This document shows, one piece after another, positions 54,436 to 64,000 of a stretch of DNA of 64,000 nucleotides. Source of the DNA: Holophagaceae bacterium. GTDB taxonomy: Bacteria > Acidobacteriota > Holophagae > Holophagales > Holophagaceae. Numbering within the stretch: the first letter of the stretch is position 1; each line of letters starts with the position of its first letter. Under the pieces are notes generated by a model, which had not been told where the DNA came from, did not search any database, and saw only the letters and a list, made by a program, of their open reading frames with translations. The stretch is from assembly GCA_016722505.1 (NCBI GenBank), contig JADKJH010000002.1, forward strand, positions 73,501 to 137,500, read 5' to 3'. The translations under genes and the position numbers were made by a program.

Positions 54436-56793
54436 ATGCTCACAAGGGAAAGGCTCTGGCAACGGGCCAGCGGAAAGGATCTTTGGCCATTGGCCTGGGC
54501 TCTGGCCGCGGCCTGCGCGCTGCCTTGGCTGATTCCAGAGGACTGGACAGGCCACATCGGAAAGCCCTGGATCATCTCCGGGTGGATCCTTGTGGCGTTG
54601 GCCTCCCCGCTGATCCGCCACAAGCGCTTGGCAGTGATTCCTCTGGCTGTGGCGCTGGCCTGGGGCACCTTCGGGAATCTGCGGCAAAGGGCTGCTTGGG
54701 AGGTGGCGCTGCCATCGGATTTGCAGATGCTCGAAGGCAGTATTGATGCCCCATGGAGCGTACAAGGCGATCAGCTCATAAGCGTGCTGGACATATCCTC
54801 CCCACCCGCCATGAAGAGTTGCAGATGGCGCCTGAGCATTCCATGGCCCAGCGACCAGGAGCGGATTCCGCCACCCCTGCCGGGCACCTTCGTGCGCTTG
54901 CGTGCGGAGCTGCGGCCCGTGGAACCAGCCCCGCGCTTCCTGGTGGAACGCCCCCTCTGGCGGGCAAGGAGCGATCGCGCCCCACGCCGCATCCATCTTG
55001 CATCGGCGCTGCAATTCGAAATCCTGGGCGCGCCAACGCCATCGGCCATCTTAAGGCTTCAGGCTTTCGTGCGGGCCCGGTTCGAGGCGTTGCCTCTTGC
55101 AGACCCCACGGCCCGGGATCTTTGGGGAGCCCTGGCCCTGGGCATCTCGCCCGTACACGAAGAAACCACATCGGCCTTTGCGGAAAGCGGCACCCTTCAT
55201 ATCCTCATCGTCTCAGGGCTCCAGGTCACGCTGGTGATGGCGGCCGTGCAGGCGTTATTCCGCCGATTGCTGGGCCGCGGTGGTTCCGTGGGAGCGATTG
55301 TCGCGGGCATCGCCTACGCGGCTGTGGTGGGTTTTTCTGCGCCGGTGTGGCGAGGGCTATTCATGGGCCTGGCCTGGGCGATGGGCGGTGTCAGCGGGTG
55401 GAAACTGCCACCGGTATTGGGCCTCCACCTCGCACTGCTGCTGTGGCTCCTGGGGCATCCTGCGGCGGGTTGTGAGCCAGGCTTCCTGCTGGCGTGGTGG
55501 GCCCTGTTGGCCCTGATCTGGGGATCCGAACCGCTCGCTGGCTTGCTGGCTCCGCTTTTAGGTAAGTACGCGCTCACTGCCGCCCGTTTCACATCGCCCT
55601 GGTTGGCGACCCTTCCCTTGCTGGCCCTCTTCCACGGCGGTGTGCCAATTTGGGGTGCGGTGGCGAATATCTTCGTGCTGCCCCTGGTGGCCTTTCTGAC
55701 GCCCATTTGCCTTTTTCTCACGCTGGTGCCGCTCCCAGGCTTGGTGCAGGGCATCGGCCTGCTGTTGACCTGGACAGGCGGCTTCCTGGTGCCTTTCTTC
55801 GCCCATGTCATCCCGATGGGCACTGCCCAATTGTGGCCGTGGATCCTGCTGGCCTTCGGATGGCTGGGATTGGCTCAACGGCAGTCTCAACTGCGCCGCA
55901 CTCGCGCCTGGATCCTAGCCTTGGTGGCCGCATCTTCCGCCCTGCTCATCTCTGGAGGAATTAGCCGGAAGGCCAGGACCTTAAGCATTGAAGCGATGGA
56001 CATCGGTCAGGGGGACGGGCTACTGCTGCGTATTCCCGGCGGCGATGCCACGCTGATAGACACTGGTCCAGCCCCATGGGCAGCCCGGCGCATCGCCCGC
56101 GTCCTGAGCCGTCGGGGTGTCACAGAGCCCTTGCGCCTAGTCATCACCCATCCTCACAGCGATCATGCTGGAGGATGGGCGACGCTCTCAAGACTGAGGC
56201 CGTTTGCATCAATAGCGCTGCCAGCGACGGCTGATGCGAGTGATCCTTGGGCCGGCTTCCGCCCGATGCAGGACCACACGCAAGGAAAGCTGCAGCGCGG
56301 CGACAGATGGCTTCTCGGGGACGGGGAGGTATCTGTGCGGTGGCCCCCGAAGCCCTTCGAGCTTCCGGACGCCAACATGGTGTCCACCGTGTTGCGGGTG
56401 CGATGGCAGGATCGCGAACTTTGGCTCATGGGGGATGCGCTGCAGATCCAGGAACGGGACCTGATGGATTTGGGAGAACCTGGGCCTGATGCTTTCCACC
56501 GCATTTTGAAAGTGGGTCATCACGGAAGCCGGAGCAGCAGCGCTCCCGAATGGATCAAAGCGCTTTCCCCTGATGCGGCCATCATCTCTGCGGGCCGCCG
56601 GAACCGTTTCGGCCATCCCCACGATGAGACGTTGGAGACACTTCGGGAGTCCTCGGTTCGCACTTTCATCACCGGCGCAGAGCGCGGCGTGCGCATGGAG
56701 GCTGTGGAAGGCGGATGGGCAGCGGAAAACGGTGGTGGCGGCCTGGCTTTCATTCCATTTCAAGCGCGCCAGAGGCCCGCAGCGCATCAATGA
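54436..56793 (+). CDS. comEC: ComEC/Rec2-type DNA internalisation protein
   Basis: About 785 residues from ATG 54436 (GTG 54433 is immediately before). Several membrane helices occur in the first ~500 residues, including the Competence domain (LWGALALGISPVHEETTSAFAESGTLHILIVSGLQV), and the C-terminal part is a metallo-beta-lactamase-like domain (AMDIGQGDGLLLRIPGG, ITHPHSDHAGGWATL, KVGHHGSRSSS). ComEC forms the inner-membrane channel for single-stranded DNA during natural transformation. No other competence genes are in the window. Its 3' end overlaps the convergent nucleosidase-like gene by 44 nt. Confidence 0.9.
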   Translation: MLTRERLWQRASGKDLWPLAWALAAACALPWLIPEDWTGHIGKPWIISGWILVALASPLIRHKRLAVIPLAVALAWGTFGNLRQRAAWEVALPSDLQMLEGSIDAPWSVQGDQLISVLDISSPPAMKSCRWRLSIPWPSDQERIPPPLPGTFVRLRAELRPVEPAPRFLVERPLWRARSDRAPRRIHLASALQFEILGAPTPSAILRLQAFVRARFEALPLADPTARDLWGALALGISPVHEETTSAFAESGTLHILIVSGLQVTLVMAAVQALFRRLLGRGGSVGAIVAGIAYAAVVGFSAPVWRGLFMGLAWAMGGVSGWKLPPVLGLHLALLLWLLGHPAAGCEPGFLLAWWALLALIWGSEPLAGLLAPLLGKYALTAARFTSPWLATLPLLALFHGGVPIWGAVANIFVLPLVAFLTPICLFLTLVPLPGLVQGIGLLLTWTGGFLVPFFAHVIPMGTAQLWPWILLAFGWLGLAQRQSQLRRTRAWILALVAASSALLISGGISRKARTLSIEAMDIGQGDGLLLRIPGGDATLIDTGPAPWAARRIARVLSRRGVTEPLRLVITHPHSDHAGGWATLSRLRPFASIALPATADASDPWAGFRPMQDHTQGKLQRGDRWLLGDGEVSVRWPPKPFELPDANMVSTVLRVRWQDRELWLMGDALQIQERDLMDLGEPGPDAFHRILKVGHHGSRSSSAPEWIKALSPDAAIISAGRRNRFGHPHDETLETLRESSVRTFITGAERGVRMEAVEGGWAAENGGGGLAFIPFQARQRPAAHQ

Positions 56794-57331
56794 GCCGCTG
56801 ACCCAATTCTTCGTGGTTCTCCAGCCATTGTTCATGGGCATTGGGCCCCACTTCATTCACCACGATGAGGGCAGCCGCCACGGGCACGCCTGCCGCATTG
56901 CAGGCTGCGAACACGCCATTCAATTCCAGGTGTTCAGCAGGCGCCATGCGGCCCAGGAGCCTGACGCCATCGTCGCTTCGGGTGATGGCTGGGGGCGTGA
57001 CGACTGGATGATGCGGGAAGGGAAGCTCCCAGGTGCTGAGCCATCGCACAGCCTCGATGCTGGGGCGGTAGGATTCGCCGCGCTCTTCTTCCACAGAGGT
57101 TGCCAGGACGAAGTCAGGGGCGAAGATGGTGCCGATGGGCAGCCGTTCGTCGTAGGCGCCGCAGCTACCCACGAAAAGCACCCGCCTGGGTTTTTTCCGT
57201 TCCAGTAGAAAGGCCGTGTGGGCTGCGGCGGTCGAAACGCCGACACCGGTAGTATCCACACACCAGCCAAGGGGTGGGTCGTCCTTCAAATCCCCGAGTT
57301 CCGGCGGGAAAGCGGCAAGCAGGAGTTTCAT
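56750..57331 (-). CDS. Nucleoside phosphorylase/hydrolase family protein (futalosine hydrolase or MTAN-like)
   Basis: A 193-residue member of the PNP/UDP phosphorylase superfamily, shorter than usual (~230). The visible motifs are DTTGVGVSTAAAHTAFLLER, RVLFVGSCGAYDERLPIGTI and HLELNGVFAACNAAGVPVAAALIVVNEVG. This last stretch resembles the ME..AV segment but has EL instead of ME. It overlaps the ppdK stop by ATGA. The ligand is unknown; futalosine hydrolase (MqnB) or 5'-methylthioadenosine nucleosidase are candidates, but no menaquinone gene is near. Confidence 0.7.
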   Translation of the reverse strand: MKLLLAAFPPELGDLKDDPPLGWCVDTTGVGVSTAAAHTAFLLERKKPRRVLFVGSCGAYDERLPIGTIFAPDFVLATSVEEERGESYRPSIEAVRWLSTWELPFPHHPVVTPPAITRSDDGVRLLGRMAPAEHLELNGVFAACNAAGVPVAAALIVVNEVGPNAHEQWLENHEELGQRLIDALRASGALEME

Positions 57332-60081
57332 TCCGATTTAGCGGGCGCGCCTTGTTCCAGCGCGGCTTGTTCGATGGTCGCTTGGGCCGCCGCCAGCATG
57401 GCGATGGGCACGCGGTAGGGGGAGCAGCTCACGTAATCAAGTCCGGCACGGTGGAAGAATTTGACGGACCGCGGGTCGCCGCCGTGCTCTCCGCACACGC
57501 CAATTTTCAAGTGCGGACGCACGCCACGCCCTTTCTCCACCGCGATGCGCACCAGTTCTCCGATGCCATCCAGGTCCAGGCTTTGAAACGGATCGTCATC
57601 AAGAATTTTTTTACTCACGTATTCGGGCAGGAAAGTGCCGGCATCATCCCGCGAAAACCCAAATCCCATCTGGGTGAGATCGTTGGTGCCAAAGGAGAAG
57701 AACTCGGCTTCTTGCGCGATCTTGTCGGCCGTGATGGCGGCCCGGGGAACTTCGATCATGGTGCCCATGGGCGCCGTGAAGGCCGTCCCGCGCTCCTGAT
57801 TCACCTGGGCGATCTCATCCAGCAATTCGGTCTTCAAATAGGCCAGTTCGCGCACAGTGCCCACCAAGGGAATCATGATCTCCGGTAGAGCCTTGGTTCC
57901 GCTTGCGGCCACGTTCAAGGCTGCTTCGACAATGGCCCGCACCTGCATCCGGTAGATCTCCGGGAAGGTGATGCCCAAACGGCAGCCGCGGTGCCCCAGC
58001 ATGGGATTGAACTCGTGGAGCTGCTGCACCCGGCGCTTCACCATGTCCAGGCTCAACCCCAGCAGCTTGGCCATTTCCTCGCAGCCTGCATCGTCGTGGG
58101 GAAGGAACTCATGCAAGGGTGGATCAAGAAGGCGGATGTTCACAGGCAGGCCATCCATGGCTGAGAAAATGCCTTCAAAATCGCCCCGCTGCATAGGTAG
58201 CAATTTAGCCAGCGCGAGGCGGCGGCCTTCCAAATCTGAAGCCAGGATCATCTCGCGGACCGCCTGGATCCGCTCCCCTTCGAAGAACATGTGTTCAGTG
58301 CGGCACAGCCCGATACCCTCGGCTCCGAAAGCCCTCGCCACCGCGCTATCGCCTGGCGTATCAGCATTGGTGCGCACCTTCATTTTCTTCGCTTCGGAAC
58401 TCCAAACCATGATCTTCGCGAAACGCAGGTACACATCGCTATCTTCTGCCTTTAGGCGATGGTCCACCAGCACCTGATTGACTTCGGATGGATGCGCGCC
58501 CAATTGGCCAGCGAAGACCTCGCCGGTAGAACCATCTATTGATATCCAGTCCTGGCCTGCCTTTAGCGTCAGACTGCCGACCTTCACCACCCCTGCCTTT
58601 TCGTCGATGTTCAAGGCTGAAGCGCCGCAAACACAGGGTTTGCCCATGCCGCGGGCCACCACAGCGGCGTGGCTGGTCATACCACCGCGGGCAGTGAGAA
58701 TCCCCTGCGCGGCGATCATGCCGGAAATATCCTCCGGTGAGGTCTCCATCCGCACCAGCACTACGGGACCTTCAACGGCCATCTTTTCCGCGTCGGCCGC
58801 ATTCAAGGCAATCCGCCCGGTCGCCGCGCCAGGACCAGCGTTCAGGCCCGTGGTCATCAATTTGCCCTCGCCGCGAAGCCGGTCCTTTTCTTTGTGGTCG
58901 AAGACCGGCGCGAGCAGTTGGGAAAGTGAATCAGCATCAATGCGCTGAAGCGCCAGGCTCTTCGAGATGATTCCTTCTTCCACAAGATCCAAGGCGATGC
59001 GGATGCCGGCCATGGCAGTGCGTTTCCCGGTTCTCGTCTGCAACATGAAGAGCCGTCCGCGTTCGATGGTGAATTCGATGTCCTGCATTTCGCGGAAGTG
59101 CGTTTCCAGCCGGTTCGCTGTGGCGAGGAGTTGGTGGAAGGTCTCGGGCATGGCCTCTTCCAGGCTGAGTAGCTTCGTCCCTTCGGCCTGCTTCAACGAG
59201 ATGGGCTGCGGCGTGCGGATGCCCGCGACGACGTCTTCGCCCTGGGCATTGATCAGGTATTCCCCGTAGAAAAGCTTCTCGCCAGTGCCTGGATTACGAG
59301 TGAAGGCCACGCCCGTTCCGCAGTCTTCGCCCATGTTGCCAAAGACCATGCTCTGCACATTGACAGCGGTGCCCCAATCATCCGAGAAGCGGTTCAGCCT
59401 CCGATAGGTGACCGCCCGCGGGGTGTTCCAGCTTTCGAATACCGCGGAAACCGCGCCCCACAGCTGTTCCATGGGGTCCTGGGGAAAGGGTTTTCCAGTC
59501 TCCTCCCGCACGATCTCCTTATAGGCGGACACGAGGGTTTTCCATTCCTCAGCGGTCACATCCGGATCCTGGTGTTTCCCAGTGCGATGCTTGAGACCTT
59601 CCAATTCAGCTTCGAAAAGGCTGGTGTGGACGTTCAACACCACATTGCTGTACATGGTGATGAAGCGGCGGTAGCTGTCCCAGGCGAACCGTGGATTGCC
59701 ACTGGCCTTTTCAAGTCCCAGCACGGTTTGATCGTTCAAGCCCAGATTCAAAACCGTGTCCATCATGCCTGGCATGGAAACCCGGGCGCCGCTCCGGACG
59801 GAGATCAGAAGGGGTTTATCCGCATCACCGAAAGTGAGCCCCCGAGCGCCTTCCAGCCACTTGAGCGCCTCCAACGCCTGCTGCTTCACCGAGTCTGGAA
59901 GTTGCCTCCCTGCGGTGTAGTAAAGACTGCATACTTCGGTGGTGATGGTGAACCCCGGCGGCACCGGAATGCCCAGACCCGCCATTTCCGCCAAGTTGCA
60001 ACCTTTTCCGCCCAGAAGGTCCCGCATCAAGGCGCTGCCTTCGTTGCGGTCGCCACCAAAGGAATAAACGTGTTTGGTCAT
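57328..60081 (-). CDS. ppdK: Pyruvate, phosphate dikinase
   Basis: A 917-residue enzyme that converts pyruvate, ATP and Pi to PEP, AMP and PPi (reversible). The ATP-grasp N-terminal domain has MRDLLGGKGCNLAEM and SVRSGARVSMPGMMDTVLNLG. The phosphohistidine domain has GGMTSHAAVVARGMG with the catalytic His. The C-terminal TIM barrel has GTNDLTQMGFGFSRDD and CGEHGGDP with the catalytic Cys. It starts at the natural ATG, 78 nt from the divergent gene at 60160. Confidence 0.95.
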   Translation of the reverse strand: MTKHVYSFGGDRNEGSALMRDLLGGKGCNLAEMAGLGIPVPPGFTITTEVCSLYYTAGRQLPDSVKQQALEALKWLEGARGLTFGDADKPLLISVRSGARVSMPGMMDTVLNLGLNDQTVLGLEKASGNPRFAWDSYRRFITMYSNVVLNVHTSLFEAELEGLKHRTGKHQDPDVTAEEWKTLVSAYKEIVREETGKPFPQDPMEQLWGAVSAVFESWNTPRAVTYRRLNRFSDDWGTAVNVQSMVFGNMGEDCGTGVAFTRNPGTGEKLFYGEYLINAQGEDVVAGIRTPQPISLKQAEGTKLLSLEEAMPETFHQLLATANRLETHFREMQDIEFTIERGRLFMLQTRTGKRTAMAGIRIALDLVEEGIISKSLALQRIDADSLSQLLAPVFDHKEKDRLRGEGKLMTTGLNAGPGAATGRIALNAADAEKMAVEGPVVLVRMETSPEDISGMIAAQGILTARGGMTSHAAVVARGMGKPCVCGASALNIDEKAGVVKVGSLTLKAGQDWISIDGSTGEVFAGQLGAHPSEVNQVLVDHRLKAEDSDVYLRFAKIMVWSSEAKKMKVRTNADTPGDSAVARAFGAEGIGLCRTEHMFFEGERIQAVREMILASDLEGRRLALAKLLPMQRGDFEGIFSAMDGLPVNIRLLDPPLHEFLPHDDAGCEEMAKLLGLSLDMVKRRVQQLHEFNPMLGHRGCRLGITFPEIYRMQVRAIVEAALNVAASGTKALPEIMIPLVGTVRELAYLKTELLDEIAQVNQERGTAFTAPMGTMIEVPRAAITADKIAQEAEFFSFGTNDLTQMGFGFSRDDAGTFLPEYVSKKILDDDPFQSLDLDGIGELVRIAVEKGRGVRPHLKIGVCGEHGGDPRSVKFFHRAGLDYVSCSPYRVPIAMLAAAQATIEQAALEQGAPAKSE

Positions 60082-60159
60082 GGGAGCCTCATCGGATGCT
60101 AATAGGATAGCGGGAAGGCTTTACGTAATTGTGATCACTTGCCCTTGGAGATGTGGCCT

Positions 60160-61317
60160 ATGCCCTCGTTCCGCCCCACCAGCCTGATCCTAGCATTAGG
60201 GATGAGCATCACGGTTTTTGCGCAAGAAAAGGATTTGTTGCAGTACGGAATCATTGGCTCCGCCTCGACAAACAACAATCCTAATTATTTCCAGGTCATG
60301 AACCCCTTGGGGACTCAACGCGTTTTGCGTGAATTGGCTGATGGCCCTCTCAATCTGGCAATTGTCGAATCTCGGCTGAAGGGGACCTCTGTCTCGATGC
60401 AGGACCTGCTCGCGTTGCGGCTGGTTCGTCGGGATGGAAATCAAGTCTTTTTGAATTTCGCACTCTTTACTGCGGCTGACGCCAAACGCATCAAGGATGT
60501 CTGTGGACCCTACGGGGCATCGCTGGCAAGCGCCGTGCTGAGCCATCGAAAAGAGATCGAAAAAACGCTTGAAGCCTATGACGCGCCCGGAGTGGATAGA
60601 AAGGCCCTGGCATTCATTGTCGTGGGCTGCGCATCGCTCGATTGGGATGGCTTGGCCGTCACCGAACAGAAGGGATACCGTAAAACCACCGATATCAAGC
60701 CTGATGGGAAATATGTCGCCCAAGCCGAGGAGATATCCACAAACACGGTCAAAGGAATTTATTGGGCCAGCCGCGGGCGGTCTTATGGGCAAATCGGAAT
60801 CACCACCTTCGGTGATGACGACGCCAAACGCCTAACGCTGCCAACTGAGTTCGCGGAAGCCTTGGGGCGCGTAGCCCTGTCCCTGCGTCGTTCAAGCAGA
60901 ACCAAAGAGGAGTTTATCAAAGACGGCTTATCGCCCATGGATGCGGGACGCCTCCTACCCATTCTTGTCGCCTTTGACTACGTCTCGGAACAGGACGGCC
61001 GCTATCAAGCAAAGGTTCCTCTCCTGACCAAACAAGACGAGGCCATGACCAAGAACCTTCGAGCCTTGGTCCGGAAAATCATGGAAGAGTGGCTTGCGGC
61101 CAACTATTCAAAGATTAAAAAAGAGCTTGAGGGCCTGAGCCTGACCAAAGCTGGCGTTCCCTTTGAAGAGGGGTTCAGCATGATCTGGCACTATCTATTT
61201 GGCCTCGCGAACCAGAAATTGGTGGAAGCAGGTTTCTTCGCCGACCCCTACGGCCAAGATCAAAAGTTCAAGGGCTACATCCCAGTCGTCTATGACTGGG
61301 ACTTCCACGGTGAATAG
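60160..61317 (+). CDS. Secreted protein of unknown function
   Basis: About 385 residues. ATG 60160 is preferred because GGAG lies 10 nt before; a TTG at 60139 and ATG at 60151 are in frame. A signal peptide (MPSFRPTSLILALGMSITVFA) is followed by QEKDLLQYG. Early residues (LRELADGPLNLAIVESRLKG, LLALRLVRRDGNQVFLNF) resemble a winged-helix pattern, which is odd in a secreted protein. The rest is helical (FFADPYGQDQKFKGYIPVVYDW at the end). No family is recognised. It is followed by a strong terminator. Confidence 0.6.
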   Translation: MPSFRPTSLILALGMSITVFAQEKDLLQYGIIGSASTNNNPNYFQVMNPLGTQRVLRELADGPLNLAIVESRLKGTSVSMQDLLALRLVRRDGNQVFLNFALFTAADAKRIKDVCGPYGASLASAVLSHRKEIEKTLEAYDAPGVDRKALAFIVVGCASLDWDGLAVTEQKGYRKTTDIKPDGKYVAQAEEISTNTVKGIYWASRGRSYGQIGITTFGDDDAKRLTLPTEFAEALGRVALSLRRSSRTKEEFIKDGLSPMDAGRLLPILVAFDYVSEQDGRYQAKVPLLTKQDEAMTKNLRALVRKIMEEWLAANYSKIKKELEGLSLTKAGVPFEEGFSMIWHYLFGLANQKLVEAGFFADPYGQDQKFKGYIPVVYDWDFHGE

Positions 61318-61337
61318 AATCCAAAATTAAACAACAA

Positions 61338-61369
61338 AAAAGGCCATCCCATATTTGGGATGGCCTTTT
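61338..61369. terminator. Bidirectional terminator between the secreted protein and the rRNA operon
   Basis: A perfect 13-bp stem AAAAGGCCATCCC / GGGATGGCCTTTT with a 6-nt ATATTT loop. A T-rich run flanks both sides, so it ends the upstream plus-strand transcript and the minus-strand rRNA operon. Confidence 0.88.
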
Positions 61370-61380
61370 CAGATTTTTAA

Positions 61381-61494
61381 CGTCGCAGCGACCTACTTTT
61401 CCACGTTTAGAAGCGCAGTATCATCGGCCCTCCGGGTCTTAACGGCCGTGTTCGGGATGGGAACGGGTGTGACCCCCGGGGTATAGCCGCGACG
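61381..61494 (-). rRNA. rrf: 5S ribosomal RNA
   Basis: The 114-nt minus-strand sequence begins CGTCGCGGCTATACC and ends GTCGCTGCGACG, so the first and last bases pair as in 5S helix I. Conserved internal parts include CCATCCCGAACACGGCCG and GATGATACTGCGC. It is 117 nt downstream of the 23S 3' end. The ends are approximate to a few bases. Confidence 0.92.
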
Positions 61495-61610
61495 AAAGGT
61501 GAGAAAGATCGAAGGGTGGGCGAGAGGAAACCTAGGTTTCGCTCATTATTGCTCGTAAAAGTCCGTGGGGTGGTTTTGGCCACCTTTGGAAATGGAATTG
61601 ATTGATGGAA

Positions 61611-64000
<2,390 letters not shown>

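Overview
The window looks like one stretch of a GC-rich (roughly 60%) Gram-negative bacterial chromosome. lpxK (lipid A), a TolC/RND metal-efflux operon, several lipoproteins and a TonB-like domain imply an outer membrane. Multihaem cytochrome c, etfBA, pyruvate phosphate dikinase and the many hybrid regulators fit an Acidobacteriota member of the Holophaga/Geothrix type. That placement is inference from gene content; the 23S rRNA at the right end is the marker that would settle it.

Layout. 0-3.7 kb: L-2-hydroxyglutarate-oxidase-like flavoprotein, CDF metal exporter, and a b-type plus octahaem c-type cytochrome pair. 3.8-8.4 kb: an eight-gene minus-strand island built around an ECF42-type sigma factor, with three DGPF/YCII proteins, a SnoaL-like protein, an ArsR/SRPBCC pair with a visible operator, and a GNAT acetyltransferase. 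8.5-11.2 kb: SIMPL protein, small unknowns, two-domain VOC protein. 11.3-17.2 kb: a giant hybrid histidine kinase (THI5-like sensor, seven PAS, GAF, HisKA, HATPase, REC, HPt) split by a frameshift. 17.3-20.4 kb: beta-propeller protein, methyltransferase and murG. 20.7-22.5 kb: etfBA. 22.6-25.4 kb: unknown membrane protein, CRP/FHA protein, free-methionine-sulfoxide reductase. 25.5-28.6 kb: lpxK, dapF (both catalytic Cys replaced by Ser) and dapE. 28.6-35.3 kb: copper/silver-type efflux operon (Cys-rich protein, TolC, CusB, CusA, YHS-like protein) with four frameshifts. 35.6 kb: tRNA-Gly(CCC) facing an inverted copy of its own 3' end. 35.9-38.9 kb: MoxR ATPase and a RodZ-like protein whose start contains a 26-nt G/C tract. 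39.2-43.0 kb: secreted metzincin-like protease followed by three tandem paralogous lipoproteins. 43.0-49.8 kb: degenerate NtrC-like regulator, AroD-AroE fusion, mazG, a reversed-order aconitase-family fusion, DUF1292 protein, moaE. 49.8-61.3 kb: lysine 6-aminotransferase, rnhA, a pseudokinase/TonB-domain membrane protein, comEC, nucleosidase-like protein, ppdK and a secreted unknown. 61.4-64.0 kb: 5S and most of 23S rRNA on the minus strand.

Translational coupling is common: ATGA or GTGA overlaps at murG/methyltransferase, dapF/dapE, MoxR/RodZ-like, aconitase/mazG and ppdK/nucleosidase. At least eight apparent frameshifts lie inside otherwise well conserved genes, both insertions and deletions and often in short homopolymers. 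A consensus error in the assembly is at least as likely as gene decay, so the split genes are reported as merged loci.

The least explained parts are the protease-lipoprotein array at 39-43 kb, the pseudokinase-TonB fusion at 52-53 kb, the homopolymer-headed RodZ-like gene at 37.8 kb, and the Ser/Ser DapF.
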